From contig NC_132976.1 of assembly GCF_047496725.1 (NCBI RefSeq), positions 12,012,001 to 12,076,000 of the forward strand: DNA of 64,000 nucleotides, read 5' to 3'. Source of the stretch: Anoplolepis gracilipes (taxonomy: Eukaryota > Arthropoda > Insecta > Hymenoptera > Formicidae). This document shows, piece after piece, positions 25,901 to 40,000 of the stretch (within the stretch, counting starts at the first letter, position 1; each line of letters opens with the position of its first letter). Both the position numbers and the translations under genes were made by a program. A model generated the notes under the pieces. That model made no database searches. It saw only the letters and a program-made list of their open reading frames with translations, and was not told the DNA's origin.

Positions 25901-27271
25901 CATTTCGCCGCACACATAATGTTAGATCACTGCAATTACGGTATACCCTCGCATTTAGTTCACGTTAAATTACACGCGGTTCTCCAGTCGATGTACACGT
26001 AAGGCGTCACAATCGTCAATGGCTCTCTTTTAAAGAGACAAAAAGAGAGAGAGAGAGAAAATATTTTTTCTCTTTTTTTTTTAAATCAAGATTACATATT
26101 TAAATAGAGCTTCCTGTAATTAAGACATTTACAGAACATATATAAGTAGATTCGGCATTTTCGCATTTCATGACTTCCTACGTGCGTAATTAGCTCTCTC
26201 GTTTTCCCCATGTAGTCATGGCTACGTACTAAGAATACATAAATTAGACAATTACGTGACTGCTTGCCAAGGTGGTTCCCTGATAAGATAAGCTTCCCCG
26301 AACATACACATCGCGGTGCGATTTCCTTAATGACTAATAGCTAATAACGATGTAACTGCGTACGTATAGCAGTTTAAAATCTCATTTAATAGAAAGTCAA
26401 GCTGCGTTTAACGTATAGTATACAAGATGCTGAATAGATACACGAAGCAGTATACGTGTGTAAGACAGACAGCGTCGGAAGTATGCATTTATCTGCGTGT
26501 AACGTTGATTAATGACATACGATGAGATTTCGAGGCACTATGGATCACCGTTATTACGAGATGTCGTGTTTCTAACACGCCTCGAAATGAATACTGACGT
26601 TTCTCCCTAAGTAACTATAGTTAGCCGACGTCTGTTATCATTACTATACTGGCGCCAGGCCAAATTTCTCGTGGAGATGCATTAAATACCGTGGTTGCAC
26701 ACGCGACAAGAAAATTCGCTGGAATTGTCAAGAGCAGGAAAGTCTTTCCTCGAAGGACTTGTTTATCCAATCGATCATAAGAAAATATCAAATCTGAAAT
26801 AATCTCATTTCAATAAATTTCTGAGAATTTGTATGACAATTTATAAACAAACGTGCTTCCTCTAAGTTTTACACCGTTCACGATACTATTATATCTTGCA
26901 TATTTTGCATTCCAGCCACTGCAAGTTCTGTAATTGAAGAGACAAGTTGAAGTGTAAAGCTAAGAAGAACGCAGAAGACTCAAAGAACACTTGCACTCAC
27001 AGAAGAGGCTGTTGACGGAAAAAATTTTCCAACGACGATTGAAGATCATTTTAAATCTTGTCTCGACTAGGCCGTAGAAATCCCTCGAGTAACATTGTAA
27101 AAATTCCAGAGCGACGTCTCGTTATCTTCTTAATACATTTCAATACTACATTTTGTCATTTTTGGGCAAAAGAAGAAATGAGGGAATAATTGATAAGACG
27201 TGTTGAACAATGTTATTGACATCACGTTAATTTAAAAACGACGTAAATGACGAGACCGCCTGAATATATAT

Positions 27272-27325
<54 letters not shown>

Positions 27326-28038
27326 CGCGCGTCACGTTGACTCAGCTGAGAAGTCAAACTAAATTATCATCAGAATGATTGGCGCTACGCCTACGCTATT
27401 GACATTTAAGATCGCGCTTGTTCTACTAATTTGCATTGTGTGAAATAGAGATGAGTCAGACAATTGCACTCGATGATCGCGTATGCAAGTTTCATTACAT
27501 CGTGGCCGATTTACAGTCGCGGCCTAACCGAACGTATCATCACGAGAAACGCGCGCCGAATTTTTATAGCCCAATTTGCTTCACGAGATTACGACGCCAA
27601 TCAAAAAGTCCTCTCGACTTAAAAAGATATGAGAAAAAATTGTTATTACATAAAAGTCCATGATTTTTATATTATTGGAGGAAATTTAAACCGATATAAA
27701 ATTGACAGATAAATGCAATAAAATGCAATGTAAGATCGATAAAATTTCTTTCCCTATAAAGATGCAGCACTCATTAAGAAATGATTTTATTTTACATTAG
27801 ATAATACATCGCTGTATCTTGCAGCGTGATATCTCAAGTACTACCAGGCAGCTCCGGTTTCTCTTGAGATGCATATTTCGGGATGCATTTCACTTTGCAG
27901 ATAAACGCTGAGGGAACCTGCAGGATATCTCTCAAAACTATGAGTAAAATTTTATTCATCAAAGTGTACTTAAATTAGAATAAAATAATATTTCCTAAAA
28001 TAATGCTTAGAATATATTGCCGCGTTTTATTAAAAATG

Positions 28039-28092
<54 letters not shown>

Positions 28093-31000
28093 CGTAACTA
28101 TACTAAATTTTCATCAGTCTAGCATTCATTTAATCTTGGTCGCTTTAAAATATCGTATAAACTGTCCTTGCAAGTTCTAGAGGTCAAATTTATTATGATT
28201 TACGATGAGTGATGTATCCTTTCGCCATTTTGTTGGATTGTTCTCAAACCGTAGAGGGACTCCGCGATAAAACCCTCCCCATATTAGGCACACAGTGTCT
28301 TTCCTAAAAGAGCGGATATATGCGCGGCACATTTTGCAAAACCGGTTTCCGGAATTCCATAAAGTCCGAAGTGCGCGAGCGCGCATGGGAGCGCTCGTAA
28401 AAATCGCCGTTTTTACGTTGGCAAAAGAAAAGAAAAGAGACGAGACGAGACGAGACGAGCCGTTCCTTGCCAACGGCACAATTAGGAAACTGTTAACGCT
28501 ATCTAACTAACGACGTCGCCGGAAATTACGGCTTCGCAAATTGCAAATTCGCGCCGGCGAGAAAAAAGAAACGGGTTATGAATGAATATGAGATCTCGCC
28601 GACGGCGAGACATCTGTTACGGCGATTTTTTTTCCTTGGCCTTTCGGCGATTAAAAGGTTATTTAACTCTCTTCAAAGCAAATAAAGAAATCAATATGTT
28701 TACAAATATCCGGTTAACATATCAAATCTGTCACCTGCATTCGCAATTTTAATAATAATATACCTAGGTGTACCTGACCTTCCTGTTGCTTCGTAAGAGG
28801 CGATCGCTTCCTTTCGCGGCGATTACACGTGGAAGAAGAACGCGCCCGCTTGTAAATTTATGGTCAGACAGTCTCTCAGGAAGATCGAGTTCTCCCGACG
28901 TTTCGTTTGCAGTGACAAATGTCAATTGCATTAATGTCTGCGCGATATGACTGCATCATAGTTAAACTTAATTTTGGAAGGACGCCAAATTTTTCAGCTC
29001 TAACGTTGATCTATCTTTTTTGAAAAGTTTCAATTTCCTGTATATTTCTTACATCCTTGAGAGAAATTTGGCAACATTAACGTAACGTGCGTTAAAAGCC
29101 CACGTAGTCTTACCAAATATGGAGATTAGGTGTCTCGAACAGAATTGATGCCTTTTCATTTGTACCACTAAATTTCATTTAAAATGTTATTTAAAAATCT
29201 GGAATATCAAAGTCCAATTTACGAGTAAAGAAAATAAAATATATATTTATTCTAGGTATCTATTTTATTATTGTAATGAAGTGAAATTAATTGGAGAGCA
29301 CGGAGGTTCTCAAGAAATTTCTTCCATGTACCAATAAGACTATACAAACTTGAAAGCGTAAGCTAACACTCGTAAATGATTAACTTGATGTCACATTATA
29401 CTGACGTAACCGTACGCGATGATGATCCTCAAACCATAAACATGACAACTGCATCTACATCTCCATAATGCCTGACGCAATATCTAGAATTATTTGAATC
29501 TGTCAATCACTCCGTTGTGATTTCAGGCACGCAGTCGTCAACCCATCCCAAATTGCAATTCCGCGAATTGCAACATTCCCAGTGTACCTTTCAAAGCATC
29601 AGGAATGCGCAAATGAATCGCCGTCATAGTAGTTTGAACGTAATCTCGGCCACGCCGTCACTCAAACGTAAAGCTCGTATTTAGGTAATAAAAAATAAAA
29701 TAAAATTCACGCTTCTCTCTTTCTCTCTCTTTGATGTTTCAACCATACGAAACATTTCAACATCAAACGTGCAGTAGGTATTTAGATGTACAGATTGTTG
29801 GAACGGGCAATATTTAAATGCTATAGATTATTTTGAACGTGATATTTTCATCATCGTGTAAATCACAAGAATGCAATGTCGCTTGTTTATACATTCGCGT
29901 TCACGATAAATCTATATAAGTATACGTGTGTGCAAAAATAGCTAAGCTATGATACAAGAAAAGGAGAAAAGCGTAGATATATTTAAATTATGCAACTATG
30001 ATAGCAAGTGCAAACATCGTACAGAATGCATAATAATTAATCACAAATGAGCGTGTCAGCGTATTTTTCACGTTAAGTAAAATATGTCACAGAGATGACA
30101 CTTCTAATACACGTGTAATATAATACAATGGAATGTTCAAAATACATTTGATATTTTTTTACGTACGCGCGCGCATTGTATTTCCTTTCCGTTTAGTCTT
30201 CAATCTGTCTCTCTTTGTAGTTGTCGTTAACACACTTTTTCCGTATATTATTATCGCCACGTCTCTGCGAGTGATAAGTGGAAATTATTAAATTAACATT
30301 TGCGAAATCCAATTCGACGATAGCAAATTACGCTCCGCTAAGTTCTGCGATATCTCAGACCTGTTTGTATACTAACATTCCCTGTTATCTCTGCTACTAC
30401 ATTTTAATCAATTCAATTTAGACGTTAACTCCCTATAAGATACTATCGGACAGATAGACGTTAATGTATCCAATTGGCAGCCTGCCATTAAACGGAAACG
30501 CTGATCTGTTCTAATACGATATTTTAAAAGTAGGCTCAATTTGAGGTCATCGCGCTTTGATACTGTCTTGTAAATATATATTGTTAATTCTATTATATAG
30601 ATGTCAAATTTCTTAATAACGGGATAATTACATTCTCATATTATCAATTGATAATAATCAGTAATAAATGAACATTCATTCAAAAAAAAAAAAAGAAAAA
30701 GTTATCGCCGAATTATTTTTCTGTACAGCTTGATTAACTCTCCATTAATTCCAAGTTATTACCATCGTAAATAATAAGCAAACACTTTTAGATATATTAT
30801 TTCTTACTTGCTTTTATTTTTATATAATTTTGCGTTATTTTGTACGAGCAAAAAAATATAATCCTTCGCTCTTCTAGTTTCGATATTCGCAAATTTTCTT
30901 ACTGATACTAGGTGATCCCTTCTCTCATACATTCTGGTCTACAATTAATGATGCTGATACATTTTAATCCTGTTTTATAATAGTAAACAATAAGTGTGGA

Positions 31001-34000
31001 ATGTAGACTTTAGTTGAAGCGTAGTTTCTCCAAGATTTTACGAGTTGTCGACGCAATTATATAGAGTTTGTTCAACAATTCCTACATCGTTTGCGTACAA
31101 TTATCGCACGTTTTATGCCTGCTAAGTTCGTACATCCTTGAGTCCGACTGAAGATGGTTGGAAGAAGACTATTGGGTGGTGTTATGCAAAACGTGAACAG
31201 AAATTATTAAATTGTTTACGCCTTTGCACATGTCACACGCGCGGATAAACTTTACTATTTCAAAATCGCCTTAAAGATCAAGGTAAACGCCAGATATTAA
31301 ACGAATGCAGATTTAAAATTCATACCATTCTAATTGTAACATTTTTACATAAGACGTAAAAACCGACACAAGGTTCGGCAACAGTATCAAGAGACGACGA
31401 TAAATGTTACACATGTGGCTCGTCCTACGGCGTTGCTTGTGAAAAAATTGCTTCGCGGAAACGTCATTTACAGATCCTTCGTAAAATAAGGAGAATTCGC
31501 GAAAGCATATTTGTCGTATAATAATCTGCGCGCGATGTATTTCCACGAATGTAACTGCGTTCGTGGCGAGCGCATAAGTGTTGATTCGAATAGAAATCGG
31601 AGTGAGCTAAACTCTGATTCTCTCCACGGCGGATCTACGGCCCCTCGGATTCAGAAAATGATCGCGGTAACATCTGGCGTTAGGGGAAGTGCGAGAGAAT
31701 TCCTCTCGTAAGCTCGCGGAGCGCGCGAAGGTACGCGCCGAGCGGAATGGAAGCGGCGGCTTCAGTCGGGCGCGAACCTCCGTCGAAGAACGGTCTCCAC
31801 GATCGGTACAGTCCCCGGGCACCCTATCGATCGCGATAGAGAGTAGGTATACATCTCTCTGTGATCTCCAGGAAAATCAGTCGACGGGACGCAAAAGCGA
31901 GGCGGCCGATTTTCTTTTCTCCGTCTTTTTTTTTTTTTTTTCATCGCGCGAATTCGCGAAGCGATATGTGATTATGACGACGCGCGAAATCGCAAGCGAA
32001 GCGAAATTCAAAGAATGAGAATGAGGACCCTGCGCGTAAATCGCGACCTTTGCATCGAGTACTTCGACTAGTAAGCGACCTGTGGCGTAGACATGTGGAA
32101 GTGTTGGATCCTGTTTCTGTGCTTCGCAGGTAATTAATTAATTTAAAGTGCGCGATGTGGATTTTTAAACAAATCGAATGAGTCTGAGGTATTAATGCAC
32201 GGAAGCACGAATGAGTGGGTAAACACGAGATTCTAGGAAGTAATTAATTCAAAGAAATAAGTATAGTTAAAAAAAGAATTTGCGGAATAAAGTATTGTAT
32301 AAAATAATGCAGTCAAAATTGTTTTCATACAATGATTAATGAATGTCAATAATAATAAGGATCAATTGCATTGAAATAACGAAATTACGATAACAAACGT
32401 ATTTATATATAATGAAAAGGGGATTTGATGTCTTCTCTTACAATTATATTTGCTTTAATAAAATAATTCAGTATATTATCATTTAATTTAATTAAACTTA
32501 ATTTATCAATATTTAACCTCGCAGTTAATAATTATATTCATGTATTGTATGTAATATATATGGAAATATCAAATGCAATTCTGACCACAAAAATATATGC
32601 AACATTAATTAAAATCACTTTATGAAAACAAGTAAAGTATTTAAATTAATTTTATACCTGTTATAATTTCATAAAATTCAATTTCTGCAAGTTGTTGACG
32701 CGTGCAAATTATTTATTTATTTACTTATTTATTAATATATTAATAAAAAAAAACTGTAACGCCAGTTTTTGCGAAATTAGAAGTAAATGCCACTGAAATT
32801 TTTTTTAATGATATTTAAGATAATTTACATGATGTAAAGGATATAATCGTGAAAAATATCTTTCGATAAAACACTGCTAAGTTGGTTGCTGTATTAGTAG
32901 TTACGCACTTTGCTAATTGGCAGCCTAATAGCAACTCTGAAAGTTACGATAACGCAACGTATAATTATCTAAATGATTGTTTAAATTATATAATAATACT
33001 ATAATGACCGTAATTGATAAGTATCTATCAAGTTTTGATGTGTAAATAATAGCAGGTATCAATACAGATAATTAGTTCATATATGGAATCTGTTGTATAC
33101 AATTATATCGATAATCTATATTTTTTCAAGAAAAATTGTGTAACGTTTTTTTTTTTTCCTCTGGAATATCTGTCTTATTTATTAAGTCTGTCCGTTTATA
33201 TTTTATCTTTCTTTAATTAAATACATTTGTTTTTATCGAGGCGGATGATTTTTAATATGCTTTAATAAAATTTAATAAAAATTCCGAAGCAAACCTTAAA
33301 AGGGATGCATGTTGCGAGATGCATACTTTATATCAGACACACGTGAAATTTCTGCATATAAGATTAACCAGTCTGCAAGTGGAACGACTACGTTGCACAG
33401 ACAGTTTCGGGACGCGCATATTTTACCAAGCATTTTCTAATGGAAACCACAAATAAATTAACGATCGAAACGTATATCTATCCTCATGTAGATACAGACA
33501 GACATACAGACAGACAGATAGTTTCTGAGCACAGACGTAACAATCTATTTTCGCAAGATCGAATCTAGGCAGGAATGATACCGACGAAACGATACCACCA
33601 AATCGGATCTGCATCGAAAATAGCTTCGATCGTAATCAACAATCGTAAAGTTGCTTGCAGCTATCGAAAAGAAACTTATAATTAAAGTCAACAATGTGGC
33701 CGTCGTGTTGTAAAAAATATCTCAGCGTTATTTGATCAAATTTTCTTTCACTGATTAAAAATGCCTGCTAATGACTGCCAATTACAATCGTGCGATTGCA
33801 GGTCATTACACCGAACAAAATTTTGACCTAATTAATTTTCTTCGATAATGTGGTACATATATAAATTAAAGGTTAATTGACCAATTATTAATAATACCAG
33901 TTTGTTCGCGAAAGTGGAGATAAATTCTGGAAATATGAGAAGAATTTCCATCCAAGAGTCACCGAGGTTAGCCTTGTCCCATAAATATTACATGAATGAA

Positions 34001-37000
34001 AGTACAAGTTGTGGGTAGACCTATACCATAGATATAACTCCCTGTCATCTGATGTCTATCGATATCAGTCGATTAGACGAGCTTGAAAATATCAAATGGC
34101 TTTTTCCTTGAAGCACATACCACGATTAAACAACACTATCGATAATAGGTAATACAAACTTATTAACTTTATATAATTTTAATTGCCATTTTAATTGCCA
34201 GCGACCTTAATTAACTTCAGTGGATATTAAATATTTACATGAATTCATTAACTGATATTTTGCAGCATTTGCACAATTCCTAGGTAAGTATGCGACCATA
34301 TTTGCATATCCATGGAAATATTGCACCGAGCAAAAAATATATTTATATGTATCTTATATTATATGTATTTATATCTTTTCATATTTTTTACAATCTTCCT
34401 TAATACAAATAATAACTGCTTAAGAATTTAATATTAATAATTAACCTAGTGTTAATAATTATCTTTAATTGCCCATTTATACTTCTAGAAGTAGAAAAAA
34501 AATTAAGTTTTGCGTGACTTGCTGCGTAACTGAATATTTACGTGAATAAGTAGTCGCTAATATACACGATATTTTCCACCGCTAGAGTGTAAAAGATATT
34601 TTAGTATCAGACAACAGTTTGCACACCTGTGATAAGAAAACGCATACGATTAAATGATTACACAAAAAAGATACGTATACGTACGAACTTGACACAGAAA
34701 AATTTATTGTTCCCATTCTCATTGTAAGAAATAAAGCTGTACCACTCGACGTTTAAAATTTTTAAATACATGTGAAACGTTGTACTATAATAGAAAACCC
34801 AATTCCTTTTGTTATTATCGCATAAAGTAGTACTTTGTATATTTGAAAACTAGAAAACTAGGTGAATTTTCACATCAAAGATTTAGACATGGCCTCTCAG
34901 AACCTGAGCATTTCAAGTCAAAATGAAATATGCAACATACGCGCTGGCTATCTCGTTTGTTATGTCTCGCATTTTAAAGCAAGTCGTATATCGCGGTATC
35001 CAAAGCTACAACAAACTTTAACATAGTTCGCAAATTCGCATGCGGTTGAAAGCAACGCAAAAAAAAAAAAAAAAAAAAAATCCAACAAAAACATTTGATA
35101 AGTTTCGCGAACAATGTTTTGTTCAAGCAAGGCAATTTTTAAATTTTTAAATTAATTTTATTTCTGTGATTAAAGTGCGCTTTGTGCGCGCAGTTATAAT
35201 TATTATTTCAGCTTGATGTATGCACAGTACTATTTTGAATTGATGACTCGAGAAAATCGATGGTATTCTAATTAAGAGGCGCAAAATTGTAGTCGGCAGT
35301 TATTATTATTCGTAGAAACCAGTTGTCGTATAATTCTGTCATGTAAATGTCCATTTGAATGCTCAAACAGATTCTGAATGCAATCACTATTCTTTAACAT
35401 GTGCTCTGACTATTAACTAATCGATTAAATTGAGCCATTTAAGTTTGACCCGTTTAAATCTACAATTTACATATGCTACATAAGTACCGCAGTTTAAAGT
35501 GAAGATTCCGCGAATAGTAATTAAATGTCCATTTAAAGAGTGCTACGTAATACAAACACCAACTATATTTAGCATAAAGCGCCGTTCTTTATGCCTCCTA
35601 CTAGCAATTTGAATAATGATTCTGTCAAAGTAAAATGCATAAAATAGCAAGATAATGAAAAAAGAAACGTAACATGACACATTCAAGCTTGATTAAAACG
35701 CAATATATTTTACTTGTTTTTATATATTTCGTATATGTGATTATGTCTTTTTACGTTCATTGCAAAGATAATATAAAAAAAATACGACTAATTTTGCCCA
35801 ATTCATTAACCTCATGTCGTTATCAAAACTGATATAATATTAAGGCAATTACTTTATTTCAATCAGAGTTACCTAATTTTATAGTAAGATCTTTTTCAAA
35901 TTTATTTCAATTTGTTTATCTCATTAAAGTTGTCTGCTATGAATTAAATACATGCTACGATAAAATATATAATAAATATAATAATTAGTTCTATCGCGCA
36001 CGTAATTATCGTGCGAACAAGAATGTATTTTCTATACTAGAAGCCTGCGGGCCTCCCGTATAAAGGTTAAATCTCTGGTATTTATTAATAGTCATACGAT
36101 ACTACTTGTGTATCATAAATGAAATTTATGGCGGTGTACGTGTATGGTGGGACACGAGACTTTTCTACGCGACAATGACTCAGAGAGATGACTTTTTAAG
36201 TAATTAATTGGATATATTGACAATCATTGTCAATGTGTATCTGCTGTGTCTATATATTTCTGTAATATATACAATGTATATTAATTTGCAATAAATGCCA
36301 ACACACACATGTCAGGTAAATCCTCTTATAATCTTTCAGAATTTTTAATACACATAAGTGTTTTCTCAACATTTTCGAACATTACATAATCTTTAAAATC
36401 TGTTGAATTATTTATATTTTGAGATTCTCATAACTGGCGTCTTAAACCGGCAGTTAAATTGTGAATACCTATTGTATGCGTATACAGTATCGCTCTGTCG
36501 TAAAAATTGCTTTATCTTTACCGGTTCCACCCGAAAGACTTGTCACGCCCTAAAAATTTTCAATCAATAGAATTACCTAATTCCCCGCACATAGATTATG
36601 TAAAATTATAATGAACGAAAATTTCTTCCTCCCTTTCGAAAACGAGATTACCATGCGTTTCTTTCTATTGTATTTTTTTTTTCCTTCTCTTTCTAGCTAA
36701 ATAAGATCTCTAGAACTATATAAACATACAATTTACGAGAAATATTTGAGTACAGAGCTAAAACTATAATTTAATAAATGTTCACTTAAGAGATTAGACC
36801 ACAATCACAAACAGGCCATCAAAATAAGATATTTCCGTCCCAATGATAAGCCTGAAACGTTGCAAATTTGCTATCATGCGAGAGAGAGAGAGAGAGAGAC
36901 GGGAAAGCATCTATTTTATAAGACTATATTCGATAATTCAATATTATATCTATGCAATGATGTGGCGCCTAGTTACGCATGAACTGCAGACGGCATTACA

Positions 37001-40000
37001 TAATGCTTAAATTCCGTTCAAGGCCGCGGAATAAAAATGTATTCACTCGGAACGAAACGCGCATCAGATATGCGCATAAATTATACTAGTAAAAGAGGAA
37101 ATTATGGATTTTAAAATATCGAGATTATCAGAACAAGAAATGCCCAACTGCTAGAATTTATTGATGCTGAAAGAACGAGTTTAATGAGCGAAAAATATCG
37201 GAATAATATTATGAATTTGTCATTTCTCCAAGATTTCATATGTGTTATAAAATATTGGGAAATTTATCAAAATCTCGATGGCAAAAATATATTGATAAGA
37301 CTAACTGATTTCCCTTTCCAGGTTTGTCCTCGGCTCTGTCAAACTTCGACGTTAATTCCTTGACGACTAATCAATCCAGAACAGTGCGTCAACACGAACC
37401 GGTGAGACGATTCGCGTGTCCCGTAGGGTTCTTTCGACTGAAACGATTCTGTTATTACTTGAGCGCCGGCACGGCACCTTGGAGGGACGCGTACTTCCAT
37501 TGCAAGGACAGAAATGCCACCCTGGCTATATTGGACAGAAATGGAAAGGACAGGATGTTGCGAAAGTACTTGATGGGGGATCAGTTCAGTGAGTATAAGC
37601 TATTCTCGTCTCGTCTTTGACTATAACGTCGCGCGAATCTCCGCCTAAATCCGACGAAACTCAACAGCGAAATTGGAGCGGTGGATCGGTGGAATTTTCA
37701 ATTGGCAACAGATGGCCTGGGAATGGGGCGTGACGGGCGAGAAGATGGTTTTCCAAAGTTTCGGGAAAATGGAGCCCGGGAAATCTGAGAAGTACGCGTG
37801 GCATTGTATCATAATGGATCCCGCATTGAAATACAAGTGGAGCGCGAGAAGCTGCGTCGAACGGAAGCATTATATATGCGAAGTGCCTGCCGGTCGTTTA
37901 TGTGAGAAATGCATTCAAAACACGAAAAACACATTCAACAGAAAAGCTGTCACACTTCAATCCCTCGGTACAGTTTAGAACTTATTTTAACTGTATGATT
38001 CTTTTTCTTTGTTCAGCAAGAAGACGCAAGAAGTCGGATCCTTTTGCGCCGCAAAACCAAAGATTAAAACCCAGAAAAAAGAGCAAAAAGTATTTAGACG
38101 AACAGAGAAACTTAGAGGGAAAAATAAAGAGTCGGGAAAATCGGAGAAGAAATTGGACCGACCGAGGAGAGAATGAACAATGGGCTCATGGTGTTAAACT
38201 GGGATCGCGGCCACCTTCTAAGTATGATAATTCGATTGTGCTAAATAAATTTTAAGAAACGTGAAAATTAAAAAAAAAAAAAAATTTTCAAACTCGAAAA
38301 TAGTAATCAAGATTGTCTATAATACAATTAATAATTTTTAAAATTTCTTTTGCCAGTACCAAGTTGACGCAGCCCAGAGAGCGCACGCGACATCATTCGA
38401 ATAGAACTCGTTTGCAACCAGCTGGGCCAAGAGTTGCCCAAATATTGCCTCAAGGGCGAGAGTACGGTGCTTTTCTGGGTGGCAGACTCAATAGCCATCC
38501 ATCACAAAATTTGGATATGAATGATGTTCTTTCGCAGTTCCACAATAAAATAAACGATTTCGCGCGGGAGGAGATTTTGTTAAAACCGTGAAGAAAAAAG
38601 TCGTAAATCATTGATAATTTAATTATGTGTGGTTGCAACCTTGACTTTATTACTCTCTATTACATAAACTATGCAACTAAAAAAAATACTTACAATATGA
38701 AATTTGTGCTATAGTCGCATACTATCGAACTGCCGATATGCCGATACAACTATTGCAATAGATATATATATATAACTAATTATAAAAATTAATATTGCAG
38801 AACTGCGAAAAACTATTGCGATTAAGATTAATCTCGGAACAGATTCTTAATGTTCCTGAATATTCATGAAAATTTTAAAAATAGTAATTAGATCAATCAT
38901 ATAAATATGATAAATAATGATAAGTAATGATATTTATGTAGCTCATTATCAATTGCATTCGATATTATTAAAAACACACTCGTCTAGATGTTCTCTCTAC
39001 TTATTTATCGTACTATTATAAAAAATTAAAATTATTCATTGTCTCTCTAAATCTTTCACTATTTTGCGATTATTTTACTAAATAGAGCAATTAATTAATT
39101 ATAACGCGTAAATATGGATTAAAAATCTAAATCTGTCGATATCACTATCCCTGATGAATTACGTTGCACAAACTAAATAACTTACTACAATAATTATTTG
39201 ATAATTATTTCACGATATCTGTTTACGCTAATCACAGTTTTTTGTAAATGGATTATACAATCAGATAGTGAATCAAAAAGCAAGATAACACTCATATCTT
39301 CATATTTTGATCCACCATCGTGTTCGTTATTTTTTGTAAATATGTCAACATAAAATCATTGATATATATCTTGTGTATTTAACGATGTATAATAAAATAT
39401 TGATACACGAATTCTTGTAGTTTAATCGATATTGTTAAGAAAAAAAAAATCGAAGATGAACTATATTAAATAATGTACATATAAAAAATTCATAAAACAT
39501 ACATTCCTACCTTGATATAAGTACAGAGAGCATCTCCCTTTGGTTCACCATTGCCATCTTTGTACAGCTTGATTTTGTCCTTCCCTTTTTCGTCCCTAGC
39601 TATGAGGCCGCATTTGGTAAAAAGTGCTGTGAGCTCATCCATGGTAATGTCCAGAGGTAGGCCGGATACGTAAATAGCGGTGTTATGTGCCTCGTCGACT
39701 TCGAACCAAGTCGGCGGTTCCTGAGCTTTCCGCTTCGCTTCCGTTCTCCTCTGTTCCTTTTCTTCTTTGGTTGTTTGAGGGGATAGAGGCTGTTTTGGCT
39801 CTGGTGGGTTTGGCTGTTGCTCGCTAGTATCGACAAAACCATAACTCATTTGATACCTGGCCATGAAATCCTGATCAACCTTTGGAAACCAGGCATTCTT
39901 CTCTTTATCCCAGAAATATACGCTACCGTCATTTGGATCTGTATAAGTATGTGTATCGTTCTCAAAGCCAAAAGTACCGGCTGCACTAACTTCAGGGCCA

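Larger units (their letters stand above)
23423..39510. other. HTATSF1 intron 2, 16.1 kb, containing a nested gene
   Basis: This intron separates CTYIK from VESVDLALKIL, two halves of one RRM that are contiguous in family members, so the exons belong to one transcript. Apart from the plus-strand lectin gene (32093-38591), it holds (TA)n tracts at 27264-27322 and 28047-28089, a poly(T) tract at about 25313-25336, a poly(A) tract at about 35060-35080 and AT-rich sequence with nothing further identified. Confidence 0.8.

Noticed and set aside
31689..32018. 109-codon plus-strand frame before the lectin start
   Set aside because: Contains a poly-Phe stretch from a poly(T) tract and overlaps a minus-strand frame; read as 5' UTR.
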